Assembly: GCA_019914995.1 (NCBI GenBank)
Contig: CM034129.1
Span: 4,291,725-4,355,724 of the forward strand
Direction of reading: 5' to 3'
Length of the DNA stretch: 64,000 nt
DNA from: Acanthochlamys bracteata
Lineage: Eukaryota > Streptophyta > Magnoliopsida > Pandanales > Velloziaceae
Both the position numbers and the translations under genes were made by a program. Under the pieces are notes generated by a model. The model searched no databases and was not told where the DNA came from. It saw nothing but the letters and a program-made list of their open reading frames with translations. Shown piece after piece: positions 49,564-60,848 of this stretch (within the stretch, counting starts at the first letter, position 1; each line of letters opens with the position of its first letter).

Positions 49564-51690
49564 AAGCTCTCTTGTGTTTCGGTGCAAATTCTGCTAGTAT
49601 GGATGAGGAAAGCAGTTCGGATGATGACGCTGAGGCAAGTCTTGCAGATTTTGATTCCGTTTTTGTCTTTCGTTTATGCACACAAGATGGATATTTCAGA
49701 ATTTGGTGTTGAAAAAGAACGACCTTCTAGTATGTCCAGATAATGGACTCTTTACATATCTTTGTTTTGCATGTATATCTTTTGAGTGGTTCTCACTGGT
49801 AAGATATAAGGCATTTAGCATACTAATTAAAATTATGCATATATACTGTATCCTTGAGATAGAAGTATCTCTATCTGAAAGTAAGATGTGACATGGATTT
49901 TCTAGCCTTCGATCATGTCCACTTGTAAGAGTTCAATACTTTGGAACAGAGACATTTAATTGTTCTCTTTTTACCTTGCGGGAAAATTTTCATCCTATTG
50001 AAGTTACTGTGATCTCCAGATCATATCCAAATGGAGGAAACCAGCGGTAGTACTCATTTAAATAGACCAATTTTAACCATGCAAGGTTTCAGAATCCGTT
50101 ACTATTGTCTTCTAGTCATCATCCATGTCAATGCTTAAATTTGGTCTTGATTGTCTCTATAAAGCTTTCATTGAATATGACTTGGATGCTTTGTCACACA
50201 AAAGATAAAAGCTGAGCTTTATTTGGTATTTCTCAGGATTTGTAGACTAAAAGTATGATCATTGACCCAGGAATGAGTTTTTTGGGACACCACCAAATTG
50301 TGCTTAATGATGTTTCACAATTTAATAAAAGTTAGAGGGCGATTCTTTGTCTATGGAACAGGCTCAGGAGTTCTTGTGATTGCAGCTGTGAAGGAAATTT
50401 TTGTCGTTCCAAAGGCTCAGATAGTTCCAAATAGTAGCAATGTTTGGGTAAGCATCATGTTTTGTAGTGTTTCCATAAAACTTTCATTTGGTGAACATGC
50501 TTTATTTAAGAAACTTTCTGTTCTTTAGAATTTCTGTTTTGCTGTTCTTCACAGTTGAAACATGTAAAAAGGTGAACATTATATGCTTTAAAGTTTCTTC
50601 TTTGCTAATAGGGGATATTGAACTTCATCTATTTTAATAGTTAGATGCAAACAAAACTCTAGTTACAGTAGCTATCATTAACTTTAGCTTGATTATCTGT
50701 GAAACTCCATGATGCTAGAGTTAGCCTTTGTGGTTGACTTTCTGAGTTCTAAAACATGTATTAAGTCCTCCAGTGTCTTTGGTTCCTGCAAATTGTTCAT
50801 TCATGTGAGACACTTACTAGAAATTAGTGACTTCCCATGGTTTATCTTCAGAACTATTTGGCACCAGCCAATATGGCTTTTGTCCAGATAGTGTGAAGAA
50901 ACAGCAGAATCCAGATACACTTAAGCATGGTTCTTTTGCAGATGGGTTGCATCTTATCTGTTTGGAATAGACATAGAGCCTCAGTCTGTGATGTCTACTG
51001 AAAAGAATATCGCCTTAAACAATATTGATCTTGATAAAATATTAATGAAAAAAATACATTGTGCCCCGCAAGTGCAACTAGGTTCCACTGGATAGGAGAA
51101 CCACACAGATTCAAGAAGTGTTGCATGACACGGAGTTACAATATCACAACGGGAAGTTTGATATTGTAATTGCCAATATACTCCTGAATCCCTTACTGGA
51201 CCTGGTGGAGGACATTGTTAGCTTTGCAAGCCTGGGGCTGATGTTGGTCTCGCGGGCATTCTTTCTGAGCAGGTACTTTGCTCTAGATCCAACTAGAATT
51301 AGAGATTAACATGACCCTTCTCAAAATCTTCTTACATATTGAGAATTTTTTTCTTGGGCAAAAATAAGAATGCGCAATGGGATTTCCTGTAAATAATATG
51401 TTGGTCTTTTCTCAAATATTCAATGCAAATTCAAAATCATGAACCAACACATCTTTGAATATGGTAGTAATAACACTATAAAATCAATTTACAACATTTG
51501 AATTTAACAATGCAAAGTTATTTTTAAACATACAGGAACACCGAATCACCGATATGTTAAATTGCTTGATAGAGGTATCCAGAATCATGGATTGTTACTC
51601 AGAGCACTTTGGAGAACATGTCTGTGTCTGAACTGGAAGGCTGGCTTGTCTCCTAGGCACAAAGAAAGTCAGCTGAATTTATGATGAAGG
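49564..51690 (+). pseudogene. PrmA-like (ribosomal protein L11) methyltransferase, decayed
   Basis: Homology islands in family order: EALLCFGANSASMDEESSS (from 49564); FHPIEVT (about 49990); MMFHNLIK, then YGTGSGVLVIAAVK, the SAM-binding motif I (50300-50395); GIDIEPQS, then NIALNNIDLDKI, the acidic post-I motif (50955-51035); FDIVIANILLNPLLDLVEDI, motif II with the NPPF-like loop (51153-51215); KPGADVGLAGILSEQ (about 51222-51270); LENMSVSELEGW (about 51612-51647). Frames change between islands: one base is missing at about 51220, a stop precedes 51100 and the C-terminal tail is scrambled. The usual LDYGTGSG has Val for Asp. It is head-to-head with TPX2. Most likely a dead copy; a working paralog is expected elsewhere. 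Confidence 0.8.
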
Positions 51691-53573
51691 GAACTTTGCA
51701 GATGGCATTCTTGACTCTTTGAGGTGGAGCTTGAGAAGAAAAAATTAGACGTGCCTAGCAGGAAACTTTGTACACTCTCTATTTCAATGTTAATGTTAAA
51801 TTTAAATTTTGTCTTGATCAAGAATGCCCTGCAAACTTAGCAGCACGAATCCCTTTACTCAAAATTCTCAAATGAACCTCAATCCAATGGCAAAGCCGTA
51901 GACCCTGAAGTAGCAGGGGTCCAGGTTCTAGGTTGATGAAGTGCAATAGGAACATCTCAAACAAAAGCTGCACAGATTAAACATCTGTAACATATGCAAT
52001 ACAAATATGGAATTATTACAGAGCATGAATTATCAAGAAAGTACAACTGCCAACTGCAATGATTTGAATCAACTGATTTAAAAAATCAACCAGAATTACA
52101 ATGTTCGTAGTTGTGCAGTACAGCTTTCAGCAATGTTCCGTGGAAAACAGTTCTGTGCAGCTTAGAACAAATTGTTCTCCACCTCCGCAAGCCACTGAAG
52201 TTCCTGCATGCAAGTTTTTCCTAACTGTTTGCCTAAACATATCCATGAGAAGATGTGGTACAAGCTCTCCAGAGTATAGTGGTCCCACTTTTGGGTATAA
52301 ACTATAAACGAAACAAAAGTACGACGGCATTAAGTTGGCCAAATACTGAAGTGATTTTTAAAAAAACAAATCTCATGAAAGCTCTCGACGATGTAATTTT
52401 GTTCTGAACTCTGCACCTCAATCAAATGTCAAGAATAAGATGTTTCTGAAAGGAAGTTGGTTCTCACTCCGCGAGATTATAATCCGAGAATCATGGCATG
52501 TTGGACAATAGATGAACCAATGGCATATTCCTGCAATCCCAAGATTATAGTTAATTAGATTTTTATTAAATAATTGTTTCCGGTTACAAGTATTTATTTC
52601 TCGTGTTTTTTTCTGTTCAGAAAATAGTTCTTTCCTTTTTTCCAATTAAATAAAAGAGAATATTCATTTCTTGATATTCTGTTATAGCTCATCACGTATC
52701 AAGCTGTTACAAAATTTTAATTATATTAAAAGTCTTGGTTATAATAATTTTTAATATTTTATTAGAATTAAAATTGAGTTTCTGTATTATTATTATTATA
52801 GTTCGATATTTTTTAAAAATCAACAAATTTTGATGACTAATTATTTTGATATTATACAATAATTAACATAACATTTATAAACATTTATTTTGAATATTTT
52901 CAGACTAAATAGAATAATTAGAATTATTTTTATTTTTTTATCAGCATCTATTATTTTTATATTAGCATTAATATATTTTATTATTGAAACTATTTGTTAA
53001 AATTTTTCGCTGCATCACTCACCCTAACAGTTAAATTGTATTTGGCTATGTGACCTTTCATCTTATTGATGCCATGTTGTAAGCAGGTTGATCAGTTGGA
53101 TAGCAACAAAGAAAAGCATTCCAAAGTCTTCTTTGATCTTTTTTATCCCTTCTTAAGAAGAGAAGCATTTATCACTTCACAATTTCATAACATTACTAGC
53201 CAGTTTGGCTTAGCATTTTTTATAATTTTTTATTTGACATTTTTAATACATATTTTATAAATATTTAAAAATTTATTTAAAAATTTAAAAAATATAAAAA
53301 ATATTACATAATAAAATTTTTTATTATTTTTTTAAAAATAAAAAAATAAAGTTTATTTTTTAAAAAATATAAAAATATTTTCTATTTTAAAAATTTTATT
53401 TTCGAAATACTCCCAAACAACTCTTAAATTACAAAAGTGTACAGTTACTGAACTTCTTATACGTACCTCTTATAAAAATACCTGCCGTTTATATTCAAAC
53501 TTGTCTTATTACACAGAAATAGTACTAAAACTCACAGAAAGAAAGAAAGCCTATTGAGTTAATTCAAGCCATC
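51691..53573. other. Spacer with AT-rich repeat family A (53210-53430)
   Basis: No gene supported. An open frame on the minus strand at 52127-52342 matches nothing known to me. 53210-53430 is the best-preserved family-A copy next to the one at 10430-10660: both have aatacatattttataaatat, then taaaattttttattat, then atattttctattttaaa; this copy ends with actcccaaac, a phrase also seen at about 908. Confidence 0.6.
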
Positions 53574-53693
53574 AGCCCAGCCCACAAAACAATCACGGTG
53601 TCCAAAAGAATCAAGCTGCGCCAGGATCTAGAAGAAATAAGGGGCAAAACCGTCATTATAGGGTCCCGTATTCGTGGATGGCGAGTAGGGTTT
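53574..53693 (+). promoter_or_regulatory. Site II motifs and telo-box upstream of the ADP/ATP carrier gene
   Basis: Two overlapping AGCCCA motifs (reverse of TGGGCT, site II) lie at 53574-53584 and a telo-box tagggttt at 53686-53693. This pairing is common in plant genes for mitochondrial and ribosomal proteins (site II is bound by TCP factors). The leader probably starts nearby and carries a 5' UTR intron, about 53782-54722. Confidence 0.55.
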
Positions 53694-54739
53694 CTCTCTC
53701 ATATAAAAACACGCTTTCTCTGAACCAGTCTCTCATTTCTTTCACAGCAGCCGAGCAGGCAAGTGAACGAAAGCCGCCAAGGTTTGCAACATCTTCTTGC
53801 TGTACCGATCTGTCTTCGTGTAATCAGTCGTTGATACTGTTGTGTGTATCTGTAGATCTACGTATTTAATCGTTAGATCCGTGTATTAGTGTTTTGTTGT
53901 ATTGTTTGCTCACGAATTGCTACTGATCCAAGTGATATGGACGGATTGTAGTTGTTTTCGAGTTTTCTATACTGTAAATGAGGAAGGAAGTTGTTTGATT
54001 GCCGGATCTACTGAATCGGGATTGTTTCGATTGATTCGCGTAACGTTCTAGTTAAAGCTTGATCTTAGATGCTGACTGTTGAGGTTATTGTGTATGCTGT
54101 GTTTCAAAGTTGCTTCCTATTTGAAGCCTTCGAATACGACTCTGAAAGCATGTGCATGATGAAAATAGCATTTCAGTTTGATCTAGATAGAAAAATACGA
54201 AGTGCTTAGCTTACGCAGGTCTGAATGAATCAGTTTTGATAGAACTTCCTTTCAAAAGTATCTTATGTTTAGAGCTTGTGAAGTACTCATCGACCTTTCT
54301 GTAGAACTTGATTGGAAGTTGAAGTCTGCTTGTGAGTGATATTCTGCATTTGTAAAGCTTTACTGTGTTAGCATAGGTCTGGTGTTAGATGTACTGCATG
54401 AGTTAGTTGACTATTTTCAGCAAATAACTATCCTTGTACGGTGCTTAACGTTTACACTTTCTGAGCATTTATGGTTATGAAACATTGAACTGTTTGAAGG
54501 TTATGATAGAACTTATATTGGCCTGTGCCAATTTGATGCTACTTTCCACTCTTTATAGAATAAAGTTTTGTATTGTGATCAGTTTTTCTGTCAGCTTGTT
54601 AGTGATCAAGTATTTAGTAATAGTTTCACATGTCCTACTTATTTTGCAACTGTTGCATGTTGTTGCTGCAATTGAGAATGTCTGATTCCTCAGTACTTTA
54701 CCAATGTTGGTTTATTATTCAGTTGCGCTTGGTGGCACA

Positions 54740-56258
54740 ATGGCAGACGAGCTGCATTCACCATCTGTAATTACAAAAATACACGGGCAGTCTTTTCTTG
54801 CTTCTAGGCTGTCGCTGTATTCACATGCCAGGAATGCTGGCGTTTGCAGTCCTGTTAACTATGCTAATGGTGGTCTGCAGAACCCAGTTCTGCAGAGTTA
54901 CTCGTGTAATGGCAGCATGAACATTCCCTCCCTCTCTACTCTCTCCCAACTCTCCACTGTCTATGCACATGCCCCATCAGAGAAGGGAGCTTATGGATTT
55001 CTCATAGATTTTATGATGGGTGGAGTTTCTGCAGCTGTTTCTAAAACTGCTGCTGCTCCAATCGAGAGAGTGAAGCTTTTGATTCAGAACCAGGATGAAA
55101 TGATTAAGTCTGGCAGGCTTTCAGAGCCATACAAAGGTATCGGAGACTGTTTCAGCCGCACTGTGAAGGATGAAGGTATTCTTGCTCTATGGAGAGGAAA
55201 CACTGCCAATGTTATTCGTTATTTCCCAACACAGGTAATTCATTTTCTGATGTTCATGTGGAAAAAGTCATACTGTGGCGATATGGTTATTTACAGTTTG
55301 GTCTTCTCAAAATGTAGGCGCTGAACTTTGCTTTTAAGGACTACTTCAAGTCACTTTTCAACTTCAAGAAAGACAGGGATGGTTATTGGAAGTGGTTTGC
55401 CGGTAACTTGGCATCTGGTGGTATGGCTGGTGCATCATCTCTTTTGTTTGTATACTCTCTTGATTATGCTAGAACCCGGTTGGCAAATGATGCAAAGGCT
55501 GCAAAGAAGGGAGGTGAAAGGCAGTTCAATGGTATGGTTGATGTTTACAAGAAGACTCTGGCAACTGATGGCATTGCTGGCCTTTACCGTGGCTTCAACA
55601 TCTCCTGTGTTGGCATCATTGTTTACCGTGGCCTTTACTTTGGAATGTATGATTCTCTCAAGCCTGTCGTGTTAGTTGGCCGATTGCAGGTAAGCTTTCT
55701 TTTTAAATGAATTGCTTAGGTATCTTAATCTGTAATTAGGCACTTTTGTTTGCAAGCTGCCTAAAGTTGTATTGGAATGTCTGATTGGTTAGTAGAGTTC
55801 AGTTTGCACCAACCTTTACTTTGTGCATGGTCATGGTTGGATATTTTCATCCTTTATCCTGATATTTTAATCTGTTATGATTTTGTTTTCATCCTGTTCC
55901 TCTGTTGAGCTGTAAGTTTCTCTTCCCTGATTGTTGACTGATATTGTCTGTTTTGCAGGACAATTTCTTTGCAAGTTTCTTACTTGGATGGGGAATCACC
56001 ATTGGTGCTGGACTTGCCTCATATCCAATTGATACTGTTCGTAGAAGAATGATGATGACATCTGGTGAGGCTGTCAAGTACAAGAGCTCACTTGATGCTT
56101 TCCAACAGATTATGAAGAATGAAGGAGCCAAGTCTCTGTTCAAGGGTGCTGGTGCAAATATCTTGCGTGCCGTGGCAGGTGCTGGTGTCCTCGCTGGTTA
56201 TGATAAACTGCAGGTTCTTGTCTTCGGCAAGAAGTATGGATCTGGTGGTGGAGGCTAA
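54740..56258 (+). CDS. AAC: Mitochondrial ADP/ATP carrier (adenine nucleotide translocator)
   Basis: Exchanges matrix ATP for cytosolic ADP across the inner mitochondrial membrane. Exons 54740-55234, 55318-55689 and 55959-56258, all in phase 0, give 388 residues (plant AACs are about 380). A plant-type N-terminal extension of about 75 residues precedes three mitochondrial-carrier repeats: [15 protein letters not shown] near 107, [12 protein letters not shown] near 212 and [14 protein letters not shown] near 311. RRRMMM is the diagnostic ADP/ATP-carrier signature. It ends [13 protein letters not shown]. The ATG follows a likely leader intron acceptor at 54722; a first-exon frame near 53678 (MASRVSLS...) is leader sequence. 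No breaks. Confidence 0.96.
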
Positions 56259-57789
56259 TAACCTTTAGATGATGATGAACAAAGACTATAGTTCAATTGT
56301 GCCTTCTTTTTCGTCATTTTGAATAATTTAGATCAGAACTCAAATTTCATGGATTTTTGTGTGATCCATGGAGATCTTTTTATTTTCTGCAGTCATATTT
56401 TCATTGGAGGTATGGTGTTAAGGTCACCTGGTTATATGTTAACCAGAAACGTGATGGGCATTTAATGATGAAATTGAGACTTTTAAATGCTGCTTGTTGG
56501 AGGTGTTAGGATCATAGCACTTCTTGCTGGCTCCATTCATTGGGGGTTTTGCTATCCCTTCACACAAATTTGTGGTGATAGTAAAGGTTGGTAAATATTC
56601 TCATAGAAGCTGTTAGCAGCAGACTTCATTCAAGTTGGGGTAGCATGAATGATTGTGTGCTGAGATCTGATGTATAGAAATTAAATGTTCTGTACACATT
56701 TCGGAGTTATAAAATTGTTTACATGGTGAGATGCTCTGCAGTCACTGCTGGTTGATCTGAATATTTGTTGCTTAGAAATTTCTGAGTTACAATTTGTAGG
56801 TGGTATCCAGTGTTGGAAAAGTGGAACTGGGAAATGTGGATTTTGCAAGCAGCTAAATCAAAGGTATGCCTGAGATGCTATCTGCTTTGTTAGGCTTATG
56901 TTGGTTCTACTGCTTGGATTTGTTCTAGGTCGGTAGTCCTTTGGTTGAGTTCTCCAGATTTTTTATAATATTCTTGAACGACTGGACAGCAAGTGATTTA
57001 AGGTATTGACGATCAGAAATATTTACTAAAGTTGCTAACCTTTCTTGACTGCTCAAGTTCTCCACCAAGATCTGGGAAGAGACTCTCCATAGCTTTAGAC
57101 TAGTGGGTCTTGCTAGGACTTCCCGATTTGCAAAGCTGTGAGGAAGTCGGCAAGATCAAATGCATGTGTTGGCAAAAGAACGTGTATTGGTTTATGGAAT
57201 AGTATATACAAAAGAACCCGTAGACTCAAGCTAAAGTGAAATGCTGTCAACATTTCGTTCTTCAACATCTGATAAACATTGAAGTATAAAGATTTTCAGG
57301 AAAGCAAAGTTCACCAGGAAAACTATTGGAGTTTGAATCTAAGCGAATATCATTAGCATATAAAGAAGAAGGTTCAATTAAAACTCTGATTTTCCAACTC
57401 CTGAGTCTTCATCTGTCTAGCAATCATTGTTCTTCTAGTCACCAATCACCTTTTGAACTGATGAGAAGAAAATATGGATCAAGCTAAACTGAAACAAAAA
57501 CTTGCATTTTTTGGTTAGACCATCTATTGCAATGCAATAGAAAGAGGGTAAATTTTGTGCAAACAATTTCACCTGGAAAGCCCTAGGGAACTTGAATCCA
57601 AAATAACATATTGTAAAAAGAAATGGGAGCTCAGAATATATTTCACTAACTAAAAGAAAGACATCTCACCGAAAAGGCTTATAGTTTATCTGCATATAAA
57701 CTATCAGCATATGTTTTCTCTAAATTTTGGGTGTATGTAGCTAGGTATTCATTTTTCTGTGTATATTTGTAAGCAACTAAATTTAAGTA
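56259..57789. other. ADP/ATP carrier 3' UTR and spacer
   Basis: The first ~450 bp is the likely 3' UTR. I see no gene or clear repeat in the rest. Confidence 0.5.
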
Positions 57790-58915
57790 AATGCAACGAC
57801 TCTATATCAGGTATCAGCTTTAGCAGCATCAAGCCATGAGACAACTTGGTCAATTGAGGGCCTATGTCTTGGTTCTTGACTGAAACATCTGCAAGCAATT
57901 TAAGGACTTTGAGAAGTTGCTTCTCATGTGCCCTATCCCAGATGAATGGATCATCTATCAGCTCTTCTTTGCTGACTTCATCTGAAGAAGCCACGAGATG
58001 AACACCGCGCAACATTTGGTCCTGCAAACGTGGAGAGGTCTTCTGCCAGTGAGAAGTTCCAATAGTATAGACCCAAAACTGAAGACATCACCTCTAAGTG
58101 TGGCAGTTAAAATTTTGGTAATATTCAGGAATGTGACCCAATGTTCCAACTAATTCCGTAGAAACATGAGTATCATAGGGATGGATAAGCCTTGAAAGAC
58201 CAAAATCCGTCAAATGAGCTTCAAATCTTTCATCCAGGAGTATGTTGCTTGATTTGACATCTCGGTGGTTGATATTTAGGCTGACAGACTTTATGCAAGT
58301 AAGACAACCCCTGGCTGCTTGGGCTATCTTCAGTTTTGTTGCCAGCCTAGCAAAGAACCCCCATCCTGTCTCTCATGCTGCCAGCAATCCAGGCTTCCGT
58401 TCTCCAAATAGGAGTAAACGGGTAACCTCTCATTGCCATCGATACAGTAGCCTCTGAGGGTCGCAAGTCTACTGTTTTGGGCCTCGAGGAGGGATTCAAC
58501 TTCTGCACGGAACTCACACTAAATTGCCCAGAAGCACCTGAGAGCTTCTTGATTGCTGTCTTTGTATCATCAGACAGGTAAGTAAGCCTCATACACCAGG
58601 CGAAATCCACCTTAGCCAATGATGTTTGTAGATTTGAGAATGTCACATATAGTCAGTTCCTTGCATTCAGAACCTGGATAAAATAATACTATTCTCAAAC
58701 TCAGCGTATCTGATTACCTGTATGAAATATTCTCCAGGTCATGATTTTCTTGTCAAGGATCACCAGCATCTTTCATTGACATGTAAGAAACATGATGGAA
58801 AGAACTGCAATGCCAATTCCAACACCAACGGTTATGCCAGGAATGCTGGTTTTCCCAGTCCTGTCAGGTTTTGAGGACACTCCTGCACTTTGCTTCATCA
58901 CCTGTGTAACAGTAA
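57790..58915 (-). pseudogene. PSKR/PSY1R-type LRR receptor kinase fragment, broken
   Basis: Only the transmembrane-to-kinase part is found, with no leucine-rich repeats. A hydrophobic segment (ITVGVGIGIAVLSMMFL, about 58830) is followed by a stop. The glycine loop reads NIIG-stop-GGFRLVYEAYL with TAA at 58612-58614. Then come TAIKKLSG (catalytic Lys), [100 protein letters not shown] and a C-lobe end near 57790. The pieces need several frame changes. Sequence and order fit the peptide-hormone receptor group PSKR/PSY1R. HRD and DFG remain, so decay is not very old, but no continuous kinase can be made. Confidence 0.85.
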
Positions 58916-60159
58916 TACATAGACTGGCTGCTGTGCATAGTCAAGTTCATGTCACATTCTATTTGTAGAAAACTTAAGAGGTAATCTCAGTAGGATTCAG
59001 AATTTTGAAGTAATGCCACTTCACTTATTTTTAAATTAAAATATTCCGTATTTCATTCCTCATTCCTAACAAATTCAAGATTTAAGCTAATATCATATAT
59101 TAGTTACCAATTTTTACGAGTTCAAATTCGCATATAATGCTAAATGTAGTCTAGCAGGGCTTGTCAAAAGAAGCATCTAAGACAAAAACCATCACATACT
59201 GATACAAGCTGTAACAATTTCATATACAACTTAAGAAGGTACTTTCATATACTCATCCTGCCTTATGAAGCTCAGTAAAATTGTCTACAGCTGGATGGTA
59301 AAAATGTTATTGGCGGCGACCTAAACTTCTTTTATAGATTTTATGTTGTGCTGTAGTAGTAGTTGTTATAGACGATATCAATCAATTCAACTGCTTCGCT
59401 TCTACTCGCATGATTGCATGTGCTTTTCTTCATACATTTATTTATAACGTTGCGAAACTCTGCAACTCAGTGTCCTGCAGGCTCCAGAATCACCTAGCTT
59501 AACTTAAACTGGACATATAAGAATTTAAACTCGAGTCTCACAATCCTTCTCTTTCCCTCATTTCCAAGCTGGAAGATTCAAGCAAATGTTATTCAAATGT
59601 TTTAGCCATTGATCTCTGTATTTGGGAGTTTAAATACTTGAAGAAAATATTGGACGTAACAAAGTTATTATTAAGCTAGACCTCCTCCTGTTACATCCGG
59701 TAACACTGATAGAAACTCATGCAATACCCGTTTATTTTCTGTATGAAGGATATCTCAATTTTGTTTATTCTCTAGACTAGATGGTTATATGCAATACCCG
59801 TTTGAATAACAATGCCGTGAATTCCTCTCTGCCAATAGCTTCAGTTCCATGCTGCACGCAACTTTTGATGCCTTCATATTTCCAGTATTGGAGAGAAAAG
59901 CATTCGTGCTTTGGATCTCTCAAGAAATGTCATCATGGATACCAACACCCACTCGTTTTCTTGAGGCCACTCTATCTTTGCGATTGACACCAAATTTGCG
60001 CAATCTCGTCTTCTTATACATTAAGCAAAGACCGCAGTACAACAAAATCCATGAGATCCTATCCACTTGTGCAACTCTTACAGCAAGAGTCAACAGCATA
60101 GGGTGTTAGAAGTTCATGAAACATAACCCTTAGCAGAATATTTATGACTATTTTCTGTA
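58916..60159. other. Spacer, no gene seen
   Basis: I looked for upstream LRR sequence of the broken kinase and for the missing parts of the dehydrogenase remnant and recognised neither. Open frames near 59781-60109 (+) look like chance. Confidence 0.5.
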
Positions 60160-60366
60160 GCTGTACTAACCCATTCCTCGGTTCCTCCCCGAATGGCCAG
60201 CATGAACATTCTGTACAAGGAGAGGGCATGGGTTATCTATGCCGGCTATCCCCGACTCCTTCATGAAGAACCTTCATTACGAAAAGACAAACATCCACTC
60301 CTACGAAGTATGCAAGCTCCAAAGGTCCCAGTGGGTGATTGGTGCCAAGTTTCATGCCAGCATCAA
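60160..60366 (-). pseudogene. 3-hydroxybutyryl-CoA dehydrogenase C-terminal fragment
   Basis: On the minus strand from about 60364: [20 protein letters not shown], then [20 protein letters not shown], then a stop and, in shifted frame, sequence corresponding to the family's cysteine/proline and GRKxGxGxY tail (about 60230-60160). GTNHPxGPLELADxxGLD is diagnostic of the C-terminal domain of the 3-hydroxyacyl-CoA dehydrogenase family; here Asp after LEL-Ala is Tyr. The NAD-binding domain is absent. A short dead remnant. Confidence 0.8.
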
Positions 60367-60848
60367 TAATTCACACTTAAAATCTTATCCATAAAAGAGA
60401 GAAAATTATCCCATGGCAGAAATCTTGGCATTACAATATATAAGGCATACATTATGCCAAAAATTGATATTCCTTAAAGTAGAATATGAGTAACGAAATA
60501 CATCCACCCCACATTTGGTCAATTTCACAACTTACTTAGTGAAACCACTCACTAGATACTTCACATTATAATGTATATTTGTACCAATATAACCCGGCGA
60601 AGGAGCTTTATTCCTAGCGTTTTGAAGTTAATACATATTGGTTCGTAGAACTAGTGATAATCACCATGTCCAATAATATACAACCTCAGCAACAACTTGC
60701 CTACGACAACATTTAGTAGAATACATGAAAAGAATTGAGTAGATGACCTAATGTACAAATCACTTTGTTCTTTCAATCTCATTTGACCGAAATATTTTAT
60801 CAAAACTCAAATATTTGGCGAGTGCTGACAGTACCATGCTTCAGTATA
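60367..60848. other. Spacer, including the V-ATPase C 3' UTR
   Basis: Nothing recognisable; the right part next to 60849 is probably the V-ATPase C 3' UTR. Confidence 0.5.
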
